Origin: Auxenochlorella pyrenoidosa
Lineage: Eukaryota > Chlorophyta > Trebouxiophyceae > Chlorellales > Chlorellaceae
Length of the DNA: 64,000 nt
Direction of reading: 5' to 3'
Assembly (NCBI GenBank): GCA_001430745.1
Contig: KQ482003.1
Coordinates: forward strand, 512,754 to 576,753
Below, piece after piece: positions 1 to 13,943 of the stretch; positions within the stretch are counted from its first letter, which is position 1; each line of letters opens with the position of its first letter. Under the pieces are notes generated by a model, which did no database searches, was not told where the DNA came from, and was given only the letters and a program-made list of their open reading frames with translations. The position numbers were made by a program, and so were the translations under genes.

Positions 1-43
1 CTGCTGTACCCCTGTTACGTGATCGAATATTGAGGTGGCCAGA

Positions 44-1333
44 ATGGCGGCCCACAGCTTCCAGGTGCGTTGGCCAGACCCTGGCTGCTGCTGCTCTGAC
101 AGGACGGTGCCCCGTCAAGTTATTTTGAAGGTGACGCTGATTTGGCTGATCGTCGATGGAAGCCATAGCATCCGCTGACGGCGGCCTATGATTGCTGCCG
201 CCGCTACTGCCGCCTGCGCCACAACCCCTGCCTCATGAGCCAAGGTTGACAACCCCGCTGCAGGACTACCTGGCGGAGCTGCGAGCGGCGTTGCGCCCGG
301 CTTTTTGCCTGCACAACTTTCCCAGCCCCCGGGTCGAGCGGCACAACAAGCCGGTGATTGAAGAGCAGCCGCTGCCGCCGCCTGGACTCGTCTTCCCACC
401 TCGGGTGGTGGCCGGTCGTGGCAAGCAGGCGAGTGTGCAACTGCGGTGTTGGCTGTGCGCTTCGATGAGCTGAATGCCTGGAGGAGCAAGCTTACTCGAA
501 GCCACCTTACCTGGCCATTCACACGCTTATGCCCTCCCGCCGCTGCTGCATGATTGCGTGCTGCCAGCAGGAGTGCGCCCTGATCGAGCAGAGCATCAAC
601 AGCACGCGCGTGTCGTTCCGACTCCGGACGGCCGATGCCACGGAGGACTACCTGCTGCGCACCTTCATGCGCTTCATTGTGCACCGGTGGGGCTGCCTCC
701 CGCTGCCCCTGTCCCAGCCGCCAGCTCAGCATTTCCTTGCAATACAAGCGATGGCACAGCTTCTGCTCTATGCAATGGCTGCCTCCGGTCCCTGGCCTGC
801 AGCGCCGATGACCTGGACATTGTTCGCCGCGTGCCGCTGCCTGCATACGACCTGACCCTGTTGGTGACTTGGCGCCACTTGGAGCGGTACCGCCAGGACG
901 CGCTTGTGGACTTCATCTGCAAGGCAAGAGGGCAGCTCTGATCGTGCAGCTGCAGCACGATGATTGGCTCCAGGAGAATGGCAGCAGGGCAAGCGGTGCA
1001 TTCTGCAAGCTCAATGGTTTGCTGTTGCCTCCGGTGACAGGTTTGTCACAGACCTGGCGTAACAGCTCCCCATCCAGGACCAGGTGCACGCAAACCACTG
1101 TCCTCACACCTTTCAAGCAGCGCCCTCCCCCTCCTCTGCCGCAGTTTGTGGAGGATTTGTCATCCGAGCTGTCCGCCATGAAGCTGGCCCTGCGGTCGCG
1201 CTGCCGTGCCGTCGTTGCAGAATACTGGCACATGCTGGAGCAGCGGCAGGCGGTGGCAGCAGCCTGGGTAGACGGCGGAGCGGCAACAGCAGCGACAGGG
1301 CGGCTAGCAGCAGCGGCAGGCGAGCCCAGTTAA
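44..1333 (+). CDS. ARPC4: Arp2/3 complex subunit 4 (p20)
   Basis: ARPC4 is a core subunit of the Arp2/3 complex, which nucleates branched actin filaments in the cytoplasm. Five exons splice in frame: 44-64, 264-428, 571-686, 803-923 and 1145-1333, giving 203 residues; the family is about 168-170, and the excess is an Ala-rich C-terminal tail after the conserved helix. Family landmarks seen are VERHNKPVIE, ALIEQSINSTRVSF, FMRFIVHR, YDLTLLVTWRHLE, LVDFICK and the closing ELSAMKLALRSRCRAVVAEY. The 44 start was chosen because a seven-codon first exon (MAAHSFQ) followed by a GTGCGT donor joins in phase to DYLAELRAAL and gives the expected distance to the NFPSP motif. Two of the four introns begin with GC. 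The neighbour at 1689 is convergent. Confidence 0.95.
429..570 (+). other. GC-AG intron 2 of ARPC4
   Basis: The donor reads CAG|GCGAGT and the acceptor CAG|GAG. Joining keeps phase 0 and restores the family stretch GKQ-ECALIEQ; no in-phase GT donor does this. Confidence 0.85.
924..1144 (+). other. GC-AG intron 4 of ARPC4
   Basis: The donor is AAG|GCAAGA and the acceptor GCAG|TTT. The join gives LVDFICK-FVEDLSSEL, as expected from plant and animal ARPC4. Confidence 0.85.
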
Positions 1334-1688
1334 ACCCTGCCTTCCTTCCGTGCTTGCATCTTCCTTGCATCGAGCTGCCAGCCAGGAACATTTTACAGCT
1401 GCTTGTGCACAATGGCCCAAGAACTTCTGTCCGGGGCGTCAGTGCCCACAGCCGCCGGGTCTATACACACTAAATTCGCCAAAGTCGCGCTTTCCAAAGT
1501 GGAACACCGCCCAGCCAGCCGGCAGGAACTGCAAGAGGGCAAGGGAGGAGGAAGAGCGGCCGAATAGGCTTGGCCATGGCAACTGCACTTTGCTTCTAGT
1601 GCATGCATGCACAGCAAAGCGCCTGTCAAGCAATCGTCCCCTGCATGCACCGGGGTTGCACCTTGCAGCCTTCCCCCGCTTCGACCTC
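1334..1688. other. Convergent 3' intergenic region, ARPC4 / RRP6L3
   Basis: This is 3' flanking DNA of two convergent genes. It holds a candidate poly(A) signal for the minus-strand gene at 1393-1397; nothing else was recognised. Confidence 0.5.
1393..1397 (-). promoter_or_regulatory. Candidate TGTAA poly(A) signal of RRP6L3
   Basis: TGTAA on the minus strand about 290 nt after the stop. TGTAA is the usual chlorophyte polyadenylation signal; its use here is inferred. Confidence 0.35.
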
Positions 1689-4600
1689 TCAGTCGAATGC
1701 AGTGCAGGGGCGACTTCTGCAGCGCCTCACCGACGGCTGCAGCGTGTCGACAAAGACCTGCCGGAATCGGTGGCACAGGCCCAGCAGCCCCTGCTCGCCG
1801 CGCTCGGCCATCAGCCGCTCCACCACCTGGCCGGCAAGCAGGGAGGTGGGCCAGGGAAATGAGGAGTGACGAAATGCGCTGGGAACTGCAAACAGCAAGC
1901 CTAGACTTAAGAAAGGCCCGCCTAGATAAGGGTGCATCCACAAGCCGAGCGGGGACAGCAACAAGGAGCACAAATTCACATGGCACCACGGCCCTCTGTG
2001 ACATGCGCGCAATTGACCGACCTGCTGTCCATGCCAGGCGTGCCCCGTGTTCCTCAGGTCGGCGAGCCCAAGGCCGGCACCCGCATTCTGGGCTCCAGCA
2101 GCCACTCCTTCATGCCCAGCCTGCTGCTCGTCTGCTCCTGCGCCGGCCAGGTCTGCATCTGCAGCACCCTCCTCGCTGCCCGCGTCTTCATCGCCCTCTG
2201 CAGCATCTGCAGGCCCCGCTGTAGCCGCTGCAACCTCTGCTGCCAGCTCTGGCGGCAGCCGCCTCCCGTGCTTCACCCAGCGCCGCAGCGTGCGCCGCCG
2301 TGTCTTGGTGCCCAGCCCTGGAAGGCAGGCATGGGGGCAGCGAGAGGTGCGCTGGGCTGTGCAGCCGCTGATGTGGGACACCCGACAGCGAGCAAACTCG
2401 GCGAAGCGCTGGGCGGGTCCCAGGGGCTCGTTCTGGCATTTGTTGCGCCCCTCACCTGCCAGCAGGCCACTGTACAGCTCCAGCTCGGTTAAAGGTCCTT
2501 CTTTGCAAGCGTCTGAGCCCACATACATGCGGATCTGCTGCTGCAACTGCCTGCAAGGTGGAGATAGAGCGATGGTGCAGCACTGGCATGCGTCCAGTGA
2601 GCAGACAGCTTGCTAGGCGGCAGCAGCCAAGGCGCTGCATCTCGTGGCCTGCAAACACAACAGTAAAAATGCAGGAAGCCGGAAATAGACATTTGGCGGC
2701 CCAGCAACGCCACCTCATGGGCAGAGAATAGCACCTTCGCTTGGTCTCGGGCATCTGCTGGGCGTAGCGCTGCAGCGCCAGCGCCGAGCGCCGCACGTTG
2801 TATGGGTGCAGGTCGACGGAGTTTGCTGACGCTGCGTCTGCTGCTGCCGCCGCCTCGGCAGCCTCCTGCTCTGATGTGCGCTGCGCCTGCTGCCCCTGCT
2901 GCCTCGGCAACGGTGGCACCAGCGGTATGCCCATCTCCTCAGCAATGATGCGCTTGAGGCGCTCCGCTGCCTGCGTTGATAAAGGGGCAACTTGTTTCCT
3001 GAGGGAAATTGTGTACCACCAAGCAGGTGAAATCGCGAGTTCGTGTTCAAGCAGCCAACCAGGCTGCGCGATGGCAACGGGCTGTGCCCAGCAGACACCC
3101 ACCGTCTGGGCCATCTCGTGGCAGCTGACGCAGAGCAGAACCACGTCATGGCTGCAGACAGCAGTGGAGAAAGAAGGGAGGGAAATAGAAAGCTCTCAGC
3201 GCTGGCACCACAGCTGCTGCAGCTAAGAACAGAGTTTCAGTGTGTTACGGGCACACCAGCAAGCAGCCAGGCCGCCCTGTGCCCACCTGCGGTGGCTCTT
3301 GAGGGAGACGGGCATGGCCTTGCGGTAGGCGGCAGGCACAACTCGGTACCTGCGTGCCAGGCAGGTCCATGCCAGGAAGGCACTGACAAAGTCGGCAGGT
3401 ACATAGCAGGCGTGCATGCAACGGTGGCACAAAAGGTGTGTGCAGCCCCCAGGCAAGCAGGAGAACACATAGCTGGTAGCGCCGTGCCTTGTTCTGGCTG
3501 CACCTGAGGTAGTGGCCCTCCTCGCCGCATGCCACACAGCGGTTGGCCTTCTCTGTCGTGTAGAAGGCTTCAAATCCGAGGATCGAAGAAGAGCTGGTGG
3601 TGAGGGGCTGCCCCAATAAGGGTGTGACCATTTACATGGCATCCGGCGCTTCATAGACTCAGCGCCGTCCAGGCAAAACCTCTAAAGTTCATCAAAGCAC
3701 CCCCCCACCTGCCCACACCCCACCCCCACCCCCCAAAGCATCCCCTCACCTGAGGTGCCACGCTGCTGGTCGCCCGTCTTATGCTGGAAGGTGAGCCGCA
3801 CGCATAGGGGGTCGTCCGAGATCTGTGCAGACAGACACGCAGAGACAACCAGCTGTAAGCAAAATGTGCACTACTGGGTGTAGGCAAACATGCGCAGCTG
3901 CTGCAACTGCGGGCCAAGCCCTGTAAAATAGGCTATCTTGGCAACCCCACCTTCTCGGCCAGCCCCTTCTTCAGATACCACTCCAGCTTGCGCTTGTCTG
4001 CATGGCGCGGTGTCGCGCCGGGGTCAAGACAGGCTGGACGCATCCAGCTCAACTCGAATGCAGAAATCAGAGGCAGCCCACTGCAGGGCGCCTAACGCCA
4101 TAACTGGCCCAAACAACCGCATGGCGGGTGCAGACCTCACCAGTGTGGCAGAGCAGCTCTCCATCCTGGCTGTACATCTTTGCATTCTCGTAGACCTGCA
4201 CCGGACGGAAGGCACGTCTGAGAGCGGGGCGTCAGTCCAGCGCAGACCGGACTGTGCCACAGAATGCCCAACAACCTGCGGTGGCCACTGGAATCAAAAC
4301 CAACCAGAGCTGGCTTTCGCGTCTGTTGTAGGTGCGGCGCACCGTGCTCTTGCAAGAGAAGCGCTCCGCCAGGCGCTGCCGGTAAGCGGCGGGGTCAGTG
4401 CGCTTGTGCGGCTTGCCACCGGCGCCACCGCCTGCGCACTGCAGACCGCCAGCAGCTGCAGCCTGCAGCAGCTCCTGCACTTCTGCGCACACCCAGGGCC
4501 GCTGCCCTGCTGCTGCATCTGACAGGAGTTCCGCCACCTGGCCCGCCTGCTGCTGCAGCACACGTGGAAAGCACGCACAGCTGCCAGCCATGCCGCGGCT

Positions 4601-7113
4601 GGAGACGTCACTGCCCCCTCCCTCAGTGCTGGCCACTACCTCCGCTGCTGCCGCTCCTGCTGCTGCTGGCTGCTGTTTGTCCAGCTCTGCTGCCAGCCAC
4701 TCCAGCAGCTGCTGCTTGCTGATGCCCTGGTGCCGCCCGCGCATGTTGCCGGCATCTGGTGCCACGCTGGCGGCCGCCACCTTGGCCAACGCCAGCAGCA
4801 CCGCATCTGGCAGCATGCACTGCAGGCCCTCGTCTGCTGAGCGCGCCGCCGCATCCCGCCAGCTGGACAGGGCATGCACACAGTCGGCCACAGTCTCCAG
4901 CTGGTGCACCTGCTCCGGCGTGAGCCTGGCGTAGCGCTCCATCACTGCTCCCACGTGTCGCCGAACGATAACGAGTGCCGCGCCTGCTACTGCCGCAGCT
5001 GGCGGGGTTGGCTGATACAACGACAGCGTCACCGCCTGGGAGCGGTGCACCGCCCTGCGCAGGCGGCTGTGGCAGTCTGCCATGGCCGCCTGCAGCGCCT
5101 GCTGTGCAGCCGGGGGCACGTCCACGACAGATCGCGGTGCCTGCTGCAGCTGCAGTGAACTAGGAGTCTGCTGGACCCGCTGCTCTGTGCTGTGCGGTTG
5201 CGGCGTTGGTGTGCCTGCCGCATCTGCCACGGGGCGTGAGCTGCCTGCAGCTGCCTCGGCTGCTGCCTGTCGTGCGGCGTCTACCTCACTTGCCGCCGCA
5301 ATAGTAGGGCCACTTGCGTCGCTGCGCACTTCTGCTGGCTGGCCCTGCTGCCCCTGCTGTGTGCCTGCCGCCGTGGCCTCGCCACCCCCCTGCAGCAGCA
5401 GCTGCCCCAGGTGGTCGGCCACGTCCAGCAGGTGGCGCACATCGCGCCGGGCATACTCGACCAGGTGCGGCGGCAGCGGCCTGCAGGGAGGGGATGCAGG
5501 CGGGAGGCCCCGCCACTTGGGCCGCACTCCTTTGCTGCATGCAGCTCGCAGGCATGCACACAGGTTGCGGCACGCAGTGGATGCCACAGGCAGGAGGGGA
5601 CGCATCGGTGCCACCCACACTCGGCAGCTGACACCCACCTCTGACGCCAGTCGGCCCGCTGCCCCATGCTCTTGTCGGTAGTGATGCCACAGAAGCGTTG
5701 CAGCAGCAGGCCAAGGTTGCGCTGCTGGAAGCCCAGCACCTGGGGGGGGGGAGGGGGGGAGGGGGACAGACACAACGGCCTTGGAAGCGGCAGCGGTTCC
5801 ATGGGAGGAGCCGACTCCTGTTTCGACTTCACCTGGCAGCCCGTGGCATGTCTTGGAGCTGGGTGCTCGCCTGCCTTGTGCACACCTGGCATGCCTTCTC
5901 CGTGTCGAAGATGTTGACCAGGTAGAGCCCAAAGTCGCGCTGCAGCCAGGCCACGTCGTTGCCGCTGCCATGCACGACCTGTGAGGCGTTGGCAGCGCGC
6001 ACAAGCAATCGCGTGGGCAGCGCCTCCCGGCATGTATCACACCGGCAGGCGGGCAAAGAGGGGCCATGTGATGTGCAAAGGAAGGCCGGCACGCGTGTCT
6101 GGCACCGTACCTTGCAGATGCGGGGGTTGGACAGCACAGGGGCCAGCAGGCTGCGCGTGTCCTCGCGTGGCAGCGCCAGGCAGTCTATAAGAAAATCCTT
6201 GGCGCCTGCACTCGTTGCCAGAGCAGGGGAAGGGGCAGAGCCACAGGTCCCTTGGAATGCGGTCAATGGCGTTACTTGCTCTGGCCGGACGAACGCAACA
6301 CAACCAGCAGTGCACCCTACATGAGGCAGCGCGCAGCAGATCTCATTGGCCTGTGCTGCCTGCCAGCAGCAGCAAACAGCACACCCTTCTTGCCCACCTG
6401 TTGACAGCTGCAGCAGGCAGGTGACGCCAGCATAGCTGTGCTGTGCATGGTGCTCCACGTCCAGAGCAATACGATCCTGCTCGTACCTGCAACAGGAGCA
6501 ACCAAAGGCCAGAGCAGTCGCACGGACGTGGACAGGCGGTGTTGTCAACAGGCACCGCAGCTGGAAGCAGGAATTCACGCAAATGGCCTGCTGGAGGACC
6601 CCCCTGACTCGCCCCAGGCAGCACCCAAAGCGCTTACAGCTCCATGGCTGCTGCTGCCAGGTGAGGCACGGAGTCAACAAACACGTACTCCTCCTTGCCG
6701 CTGCCGAGCGGTGGTGCAGGCAGCGGGGACTGCCATGGGGGAAGCTGCAGAGGTGGCGCCTGCTGTGACAGGAGCTCTATCTCCTTTGCGAAGGGGTGGA
6801 CAGCCGGGGTGCCATTGCCGCTAGCCACAGCCACTGCAACGTCCGAGTTGCCGCTGGCAGCAGCGGCGGCGGCAGCGGCTGCCGATTGCGCGGCTGCCCA
6901 CGGCAGGCTGTCGTCCACGGCAGGCAGAACGGAATCTACCGCTGCATCCCTGTCCTTGGGAGGCGACTCATCGTCGCGGGCGTGTCGGGGGCGAGAACAG
7001 GACAGGCGCCATAGCACAAGCGGCAGCATTGCGCTAGCGCAGGGTTTCCGATCGTCGAAGATAAAACACCATGGCTTTGGACAAACGATGCAGATGATGC
7101 TCGACAGAGGCAT
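1689..7113 (-). CDS. RRP6L3: RRP6-like 3'-5' exonuclease with HRDC and C-terminal Cys/His domain (RRP6L3/EXD2 type)
   Basis: This is a DEDDy-family 3'-5' exonuclease of the plant RRP6L3 type. Exons run from about 7100 to 1689. Visible in order: a low-complexity N-terminus; motif I in RIALDVEHHAQHS (about 6450); DFLIDCLALP (about 6190); motif II in HGSGNDVAWLQRDFGLY (about 5960); LGLLLQRFCGITTDKSM (about 5700); motif III in EYARRDVRHLLD (about 5440); an HRDC-like region (about 4600-4950); FSCKSTV joined to VYENAKMYSQDGELLCHT (about 4190-4130); DKRKLEWYLKKGLAEK (about 3980); CVACGEEGHYLR (about 3530); YRVVPAAYRKAMPVSLKSH (about 3320); HDVVLLCVSCHEMAQ (about 3130); AAERLKRIIAEEMGIPL; and the last exon VVERLMAERGEQGLLG from about 1826. 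The N-terminus is uncertain: the ATG at 7113 is the best candidate but an upstream exon is possible. The exact substrate is not known from sequence. Confidence 0.88.
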
Positions 7114-7468
7114 GGACTTGATATCCGCTGCTGCCCGCTGCCGCCCGCCGCCGCCAGCTGCTGGGACATGATGGCTTGATGCCAGCTCCACGACAGGGTG
7201 AGATCTGAAAAGCTAGTTCCATCCATGCCAAATCAAGATCACGAGTTGCTCCTTTCTGCACGCTCAGGCCGCAACCTGCCTTGTGTTCTCGTTCCACCTT
7301 TGGACCTTGCACGTCCAGCGGGCATGGTCCTGAATGCTGAGAAAATTTTAAGTTGTGCTGCATGAAAAATGGATGTTGCAAGCTCACAGGCAAGATGCCG
7401 CGTCACGAGACCAAGGCTGGGCGTCAGGTCAGGTCAAAGTCCCGTCAAAACATGTCGGCCACACTGGC
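7114..7468. other. Spacer between HUS1 3' end and RRP6L3 5' end
   Basis: Both neighbours are on the minus strand, so this should carry the RRP6L3 promoter and 5' UTR and the HUS1 3' UTR. No motif was recognised. Confidence 0.4.
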
Positions 7469-10026
<2,558 letters not shown>

Positions 10027-10672
10027 GTTGCTGTGAGTGCAGCGGTGGCGGTGGCGGCGGCAGCGACCTGGCCGGGCTGCAGGCGGCGCGGCGCGCTGCT
10101 GATGATAGGGAAAGCCTCGTGCTTGAGAATGATTGCAGGGGCAGGCGCGGATAGGCTCGGGAGGGAATATTGCAACACGGGAGTTGAATTGAGACAGGGC
10201 AGAGGAGCGTTGGAGAGCGGGTGAAAGATGCGGTCCAAGGACACACGCGATCGGGGATGCTCTGGGTGGCAGAGAAATCAAAGGACGGCCAGCAGGACGT
10301 CAGCGGCTGCGCTGCCCACACCATGAGCAACTTGCGCAGCATTGCTATGCCTCCTACCTCCTGATGAACCACTGTCACAAGACAGCACAGGAATATAATG
10401 CATCCCAGTAAGGGATGCTCTAGGTGGCAGAGAAATCAAAGGACGGCCAGCAGGACGTCGGCGGCTGCGCTGCCCGCACCGTGAGCAACTTGCGCAGCAT
10501 TGCCATGCCTCCTATCTCCTGATGCACCGCTGTCGAAAGACATAACAGGATTTAAATGCATCCCAGTAAGGGACGGCAGGAGTCAGCCCACCCCACAGTC
10601 GACAGGGCTCACCAGCTGCTCCTGCCTCCGCCCAGGCGGCGCGCCGAGCCAGGCGCCCCGCCGCCGCATGAA
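10027..10672. promoter_or_regulatory. Divergent promoter interval HUS1 / LRR gene
   Basis: About 650 bp separate two divergent start codons. Half of it is a 158-bp tandem duplication. AT-rich patches (GAATATAATGC near 10391, GATTTAAATGC near 10549) sit at corresponding places in the two copies and could be core promoter elements; this is inference. Confidence 0.5.
10255..10570. repeat. 158-bp direct tandem duplication, two units
   Basis: Unit 1 begins at 10255 and unit 2 at 10413. Both open GGATGCTCT(G/A)GGTGGCAG and both close CATCCCAGTAAGGGA, and the offset is 158 at each end, so there is no net length change. Scattered substitutions separate the copies. It contains no recognised gene. Confidence 0.93.
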
Positions 10673-13600
10673 ATGGCCCCCAAGTCCGGTGCGGCGGATT
10701 CCGAGAGTGCTTTTCAGGCACTCTGTTGTGCACTCTGCCACAAGCTATCAAACTCAGACCGCGCCAAATGGCCCAAGTCCCACCCTGTCCCAGTCTCTCC
10801 GAGCTTTGTCTGCAGGTCGAGACCCCGCCTTTCAAGACCCGCCCCTTTTGGTTTGTTGAAGGATCGCTTGTGTATTGCTGCCGAAGCCGCCTGCCGCCCT
10901 GCCGCCGACCAGCCCACCTGCCGCCAACTCTGGCGCTTCTTGCATCACTGCCATCTGCAGGCCGCTGTCCAGTCTGAATTCTGGCGAGTGCAGCGTCGGC
11001 AGCTAGCAGTGAGTTCGACAGGTTCTACACTTGTTCTGCGAAGCATAGCAACATGGGGGCGTCGAGCATGTGGCGTCAGCAGCCGCTCGTTGCTGCAGCA
11101 GTGCTGTGCGTGCTCTGTGCCCATGCCACAACCCCCATCTCCATTCATACATTGCCGCTACCGCCCTGTGCTGCAGTGCCTTCCCGATGTCGTCGCCAAC
11201 GAGCTGCTGCACCGCCTGCTGCAGCAGCGCCGCGTCTCGCCGCCACAGCTGGAGCTCTTCCAGTACTGCGTCACTCGCGTGGAGCTGGCGGGCGGCAGCA
11301 TCACGGGCCCCTGGCTTGCCTACCTGGCCGGCTTCCCCTCCCTGCAAGTGCTGCACCTGCGCAGCTGTACCAAGCTGCGCGATAAGCATGCGCAGCACCT
11401 GGCAGCGCTGGCACCCTCGCTCCAAGAGCTGGACCTCGCCGGCTGCAGCGGCCTGGGCGATGACACGGCCGCCGCCCTGCTCTGCCTCACGTCACTCAAC
11501 AGCCTGGACCTCTCGGCCACCAGCCTGGGGCCAGGCAGCATCCGCAGCCTGTGCTCTGCGCTCACAGGGCTCACCCACCTCAGCCTGGCAGACCTGCTTG
11601 CTGACGACGCCTGCTGCGATGCAATGGGGGCGCGCCTGCCGTCGCTGGCCAGCCTGAACTTGGCCGGGACAGCTGTCGGCGACGCCGGGATGGTGCACCT
11701 GGAGCAGCTGCGCTCTCTGACTGCCCTGGACCTCTCGCACACGCAGGTATGGGCGCTGAGCAAAGGCTGGGGTGTTCGATGCTGGTTTGAGGTTATATTG
11801 GTGCTGCAGCAGCCTGCCCATCAGTATTGAACAAGCAGGTCCTTGCGCGCATGCACCCACCCACACACCCTTCCTCTCCTGGAGCACAGGTGCACTGCCC
11901 ACCGGCTGCAACATCCTTGCGGCAGCTCTCCATGAACGGCTGCTCTCTTGGCATCGCAGACGACTCGCTGCAGGAGGCCATGTGGCTGCAACTTGGGTGA
12001 GGCTGATGGTGAGGCCAGCACCCACGCTGCATGCCAGCTTGCCCTGCATGCAAGCCTCATGTGCTTCTTCACCACGCTCATCGGCTGTATGCCCCCTCCA
12101 TGCCGTGTCCCTCGCCTGCAGCGCCTCCCTGCCTCACCTGCAAGACCTGCAGCTGGCCAGCACCTCGATGCTGCCCTCGCACGGCAAGCAGCTGCTGCAT
12201 GCCCTGCTGGCGGGCGCGGCGGGCAGCCTCCAGCGGCTAGACCTGCGTGATGGCTCCCTTGGGAGCGGACTGGAGGCCCTAGTTGGGGCCACACAGCTGA
12301 CACGGCTCGACCTGTCGGGTGCGCCAGCTTCTGCGGGCAGAGCGCAAGCCTGCCTGTCTGCCAGACCCAGGGCGCAATGCCAGCCGCCCAGCAGGAACCC
12401 CCCTCCCACAGGGCCGCGGCACCGCATCGCCCTGAGCTTGCCACCCAGCTACCCCGCAGGCACTGCACTGGCGGATGGGCAGCTGGCTCACCTAGCGCTG
12501 GCACCGCTGCGCTGGGCCTCCTTTGCACGGACGGCGGTTGGCGACGACATCGGGACAGCCGGGATGGCCTACATGACTGCGCTCACCCGCCTCGACCTGA
12601 GGTGCGGCCATGCAGCCCTGCCTGCCTTCCCGCTGGCAGGTGTCATGCATCCAGGGATGCAGCCCGCCTGCACAAGCCGACTGCTCCGCGCTGCGCTGCA
12701 AACCTCTGCTGCCTGCAGTCAGACTCGCGCAGGCGATGCCTGCTGGCCGGCGCTGGCGCAGCTGCCGCAGCTGGAGTGGCTCGATGCTTCGGTCAGCTGC
12801 CTCGCTCTTTCCAGCTTACCCGAAGGTGGGGCAAGGAGACCATGGCTTCACATGCTCAAGAGCTCCCAGCTGCACAACCTGCGCGCTGCACAGTAGGCAT
12901 TGACCACAGCAGGCCCTCAATAGCGCCCAACATACCCTCACTGCCTTGAACCCCGCTGCACAGGCCAGCACGAGTTTGCCGCCCTGACCTACCTCAACCT
13001 CAACTCCACCCAGCTGGACAACCGGGGCTGCCGCCAGCTGGCAGCCTCCCTCCCCCAGTTGCGGGAGCTGTGGCTCGGCAGCAAGGCTGTGGAGGACAAG
13101 GGCCTGAAGGCGCTGTGCAGGCTGCCGCAGGTAGGCTGCATCCCTGATGCAGGCTTGCTGGCGCAGCTTGCAGTATTCGAGGGATGTTGCATGCCATGAG
13201 GCCGCGTGCTTGTGCCATGAAACCAAACTCACTCTGTGCATCTGCTCCTCTGCCCCTGCTGTGCCTGCAGCTTGAACGCCTGTTGCTCTTCCACTGCGCG
13301 GTGTCCGACCCAGGGCTGCTGAGCGCGCTGCCCCGCTGCCCCACCCTGGCTCGCCTGGAGCTCAACAACTTCTGGCTTGCCAGCGCCGCTGGGCTGCAGG
13401 CAGCCTCAGCGGCAGCTGTGCAGGCTGGCGGCTGCCTGGCCGAGGTGCTTCTGGATGGCACAGCGCTGCCGCTGCCTCTTCCAAGTAAAACAACAGCTGG
13501 CGGGCTTCGCAGCAGGCGGCCCAGCTCCAGCACCGGCGGCACGCCACCGATAGGCCTGCAGCCAGCAACGGCGGTGGCAGGCAGCGGCGCTGCATCACCC

Positions 13601-13810
13601 CAGAAGCCCCCACGCTCGGCACCCCGCGGCGGCACCGTGCTACCTGCTCACGTGCTGGCACATGATGAGCGGCTGGTGTACAGCCGAGAGGAGCTGCTGG
13701 GGCTGGCACGTGGCCAGGCAGCAGGGCGCGGCGCCAGCGGCGCGGCAGAGCAGCAGCTGAGGCAGCTGCTGCCACCCGACTTGCGCTCCCCTGCCAACAT
13801 CCAGCCTTGA
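10673..13810 (+). CDS. Leucine-rich-repeat (RNI-like) protein, plant LRR family
   Basis: At least eight exons: about 10673-11009, 11175-11746, 11889-11996, 12121-12320, 12462-12600, 12722-12790, 12964-13130 and 13271-13810. The N-terminal part (ESAFQALCCALCHKL, LPDVVANELLHRLLQQRRV) resembles the cap of plant LRR proteins; it is followed by many repeats of the LxxLDLSxT/LxxLNLAGT type (LQELDLAGCSGLGDDT, SLDLSATSLG, LASLNLAGTAVGDAGM, YLNLNSTQLDNRGC). This is the cytoplasmic/nuclear RNI-like class: no signal peptide, membrane helix or kinase. The last exon is a low-complexity Ser/Pro/Gly tail containing LVYSREELLGLARG, which fits the eIF4E-binding pattern Y-x4-L-hydrophobic. Function is unknown; a scaffold or adaptor role is likely. 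The start was taken as the ATG opening MAPKSGAADSE. Confidence 0.8.
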
Positions 13811-13943
13811 AGCCGCGGAAACAGTATGTTCATTCAAAATGCAAGATGAAATGGGGAGACAATTAAATGGTAGCCAGGGAGATGGAATGCGGCACTTGCC
13901 AGCGAGGAACATCGACGAGAGCGACGCACACAGTCAAAACCGC

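Noticed and set aside
4232..6067. A single 611-codon open frame on the minus strand
   Set aside because: It runs through introns of the exonuclease gene; the conserved pieces need splicing, and its right end is intron sequence.
10556..11830. Treating the first LRR frame as one uninterrupted exon
   Set aside because: A donor near 11009 and an acceptor near 11174 remove a non-conserved stretch; the frame is open by chance in GC-rich DNA.
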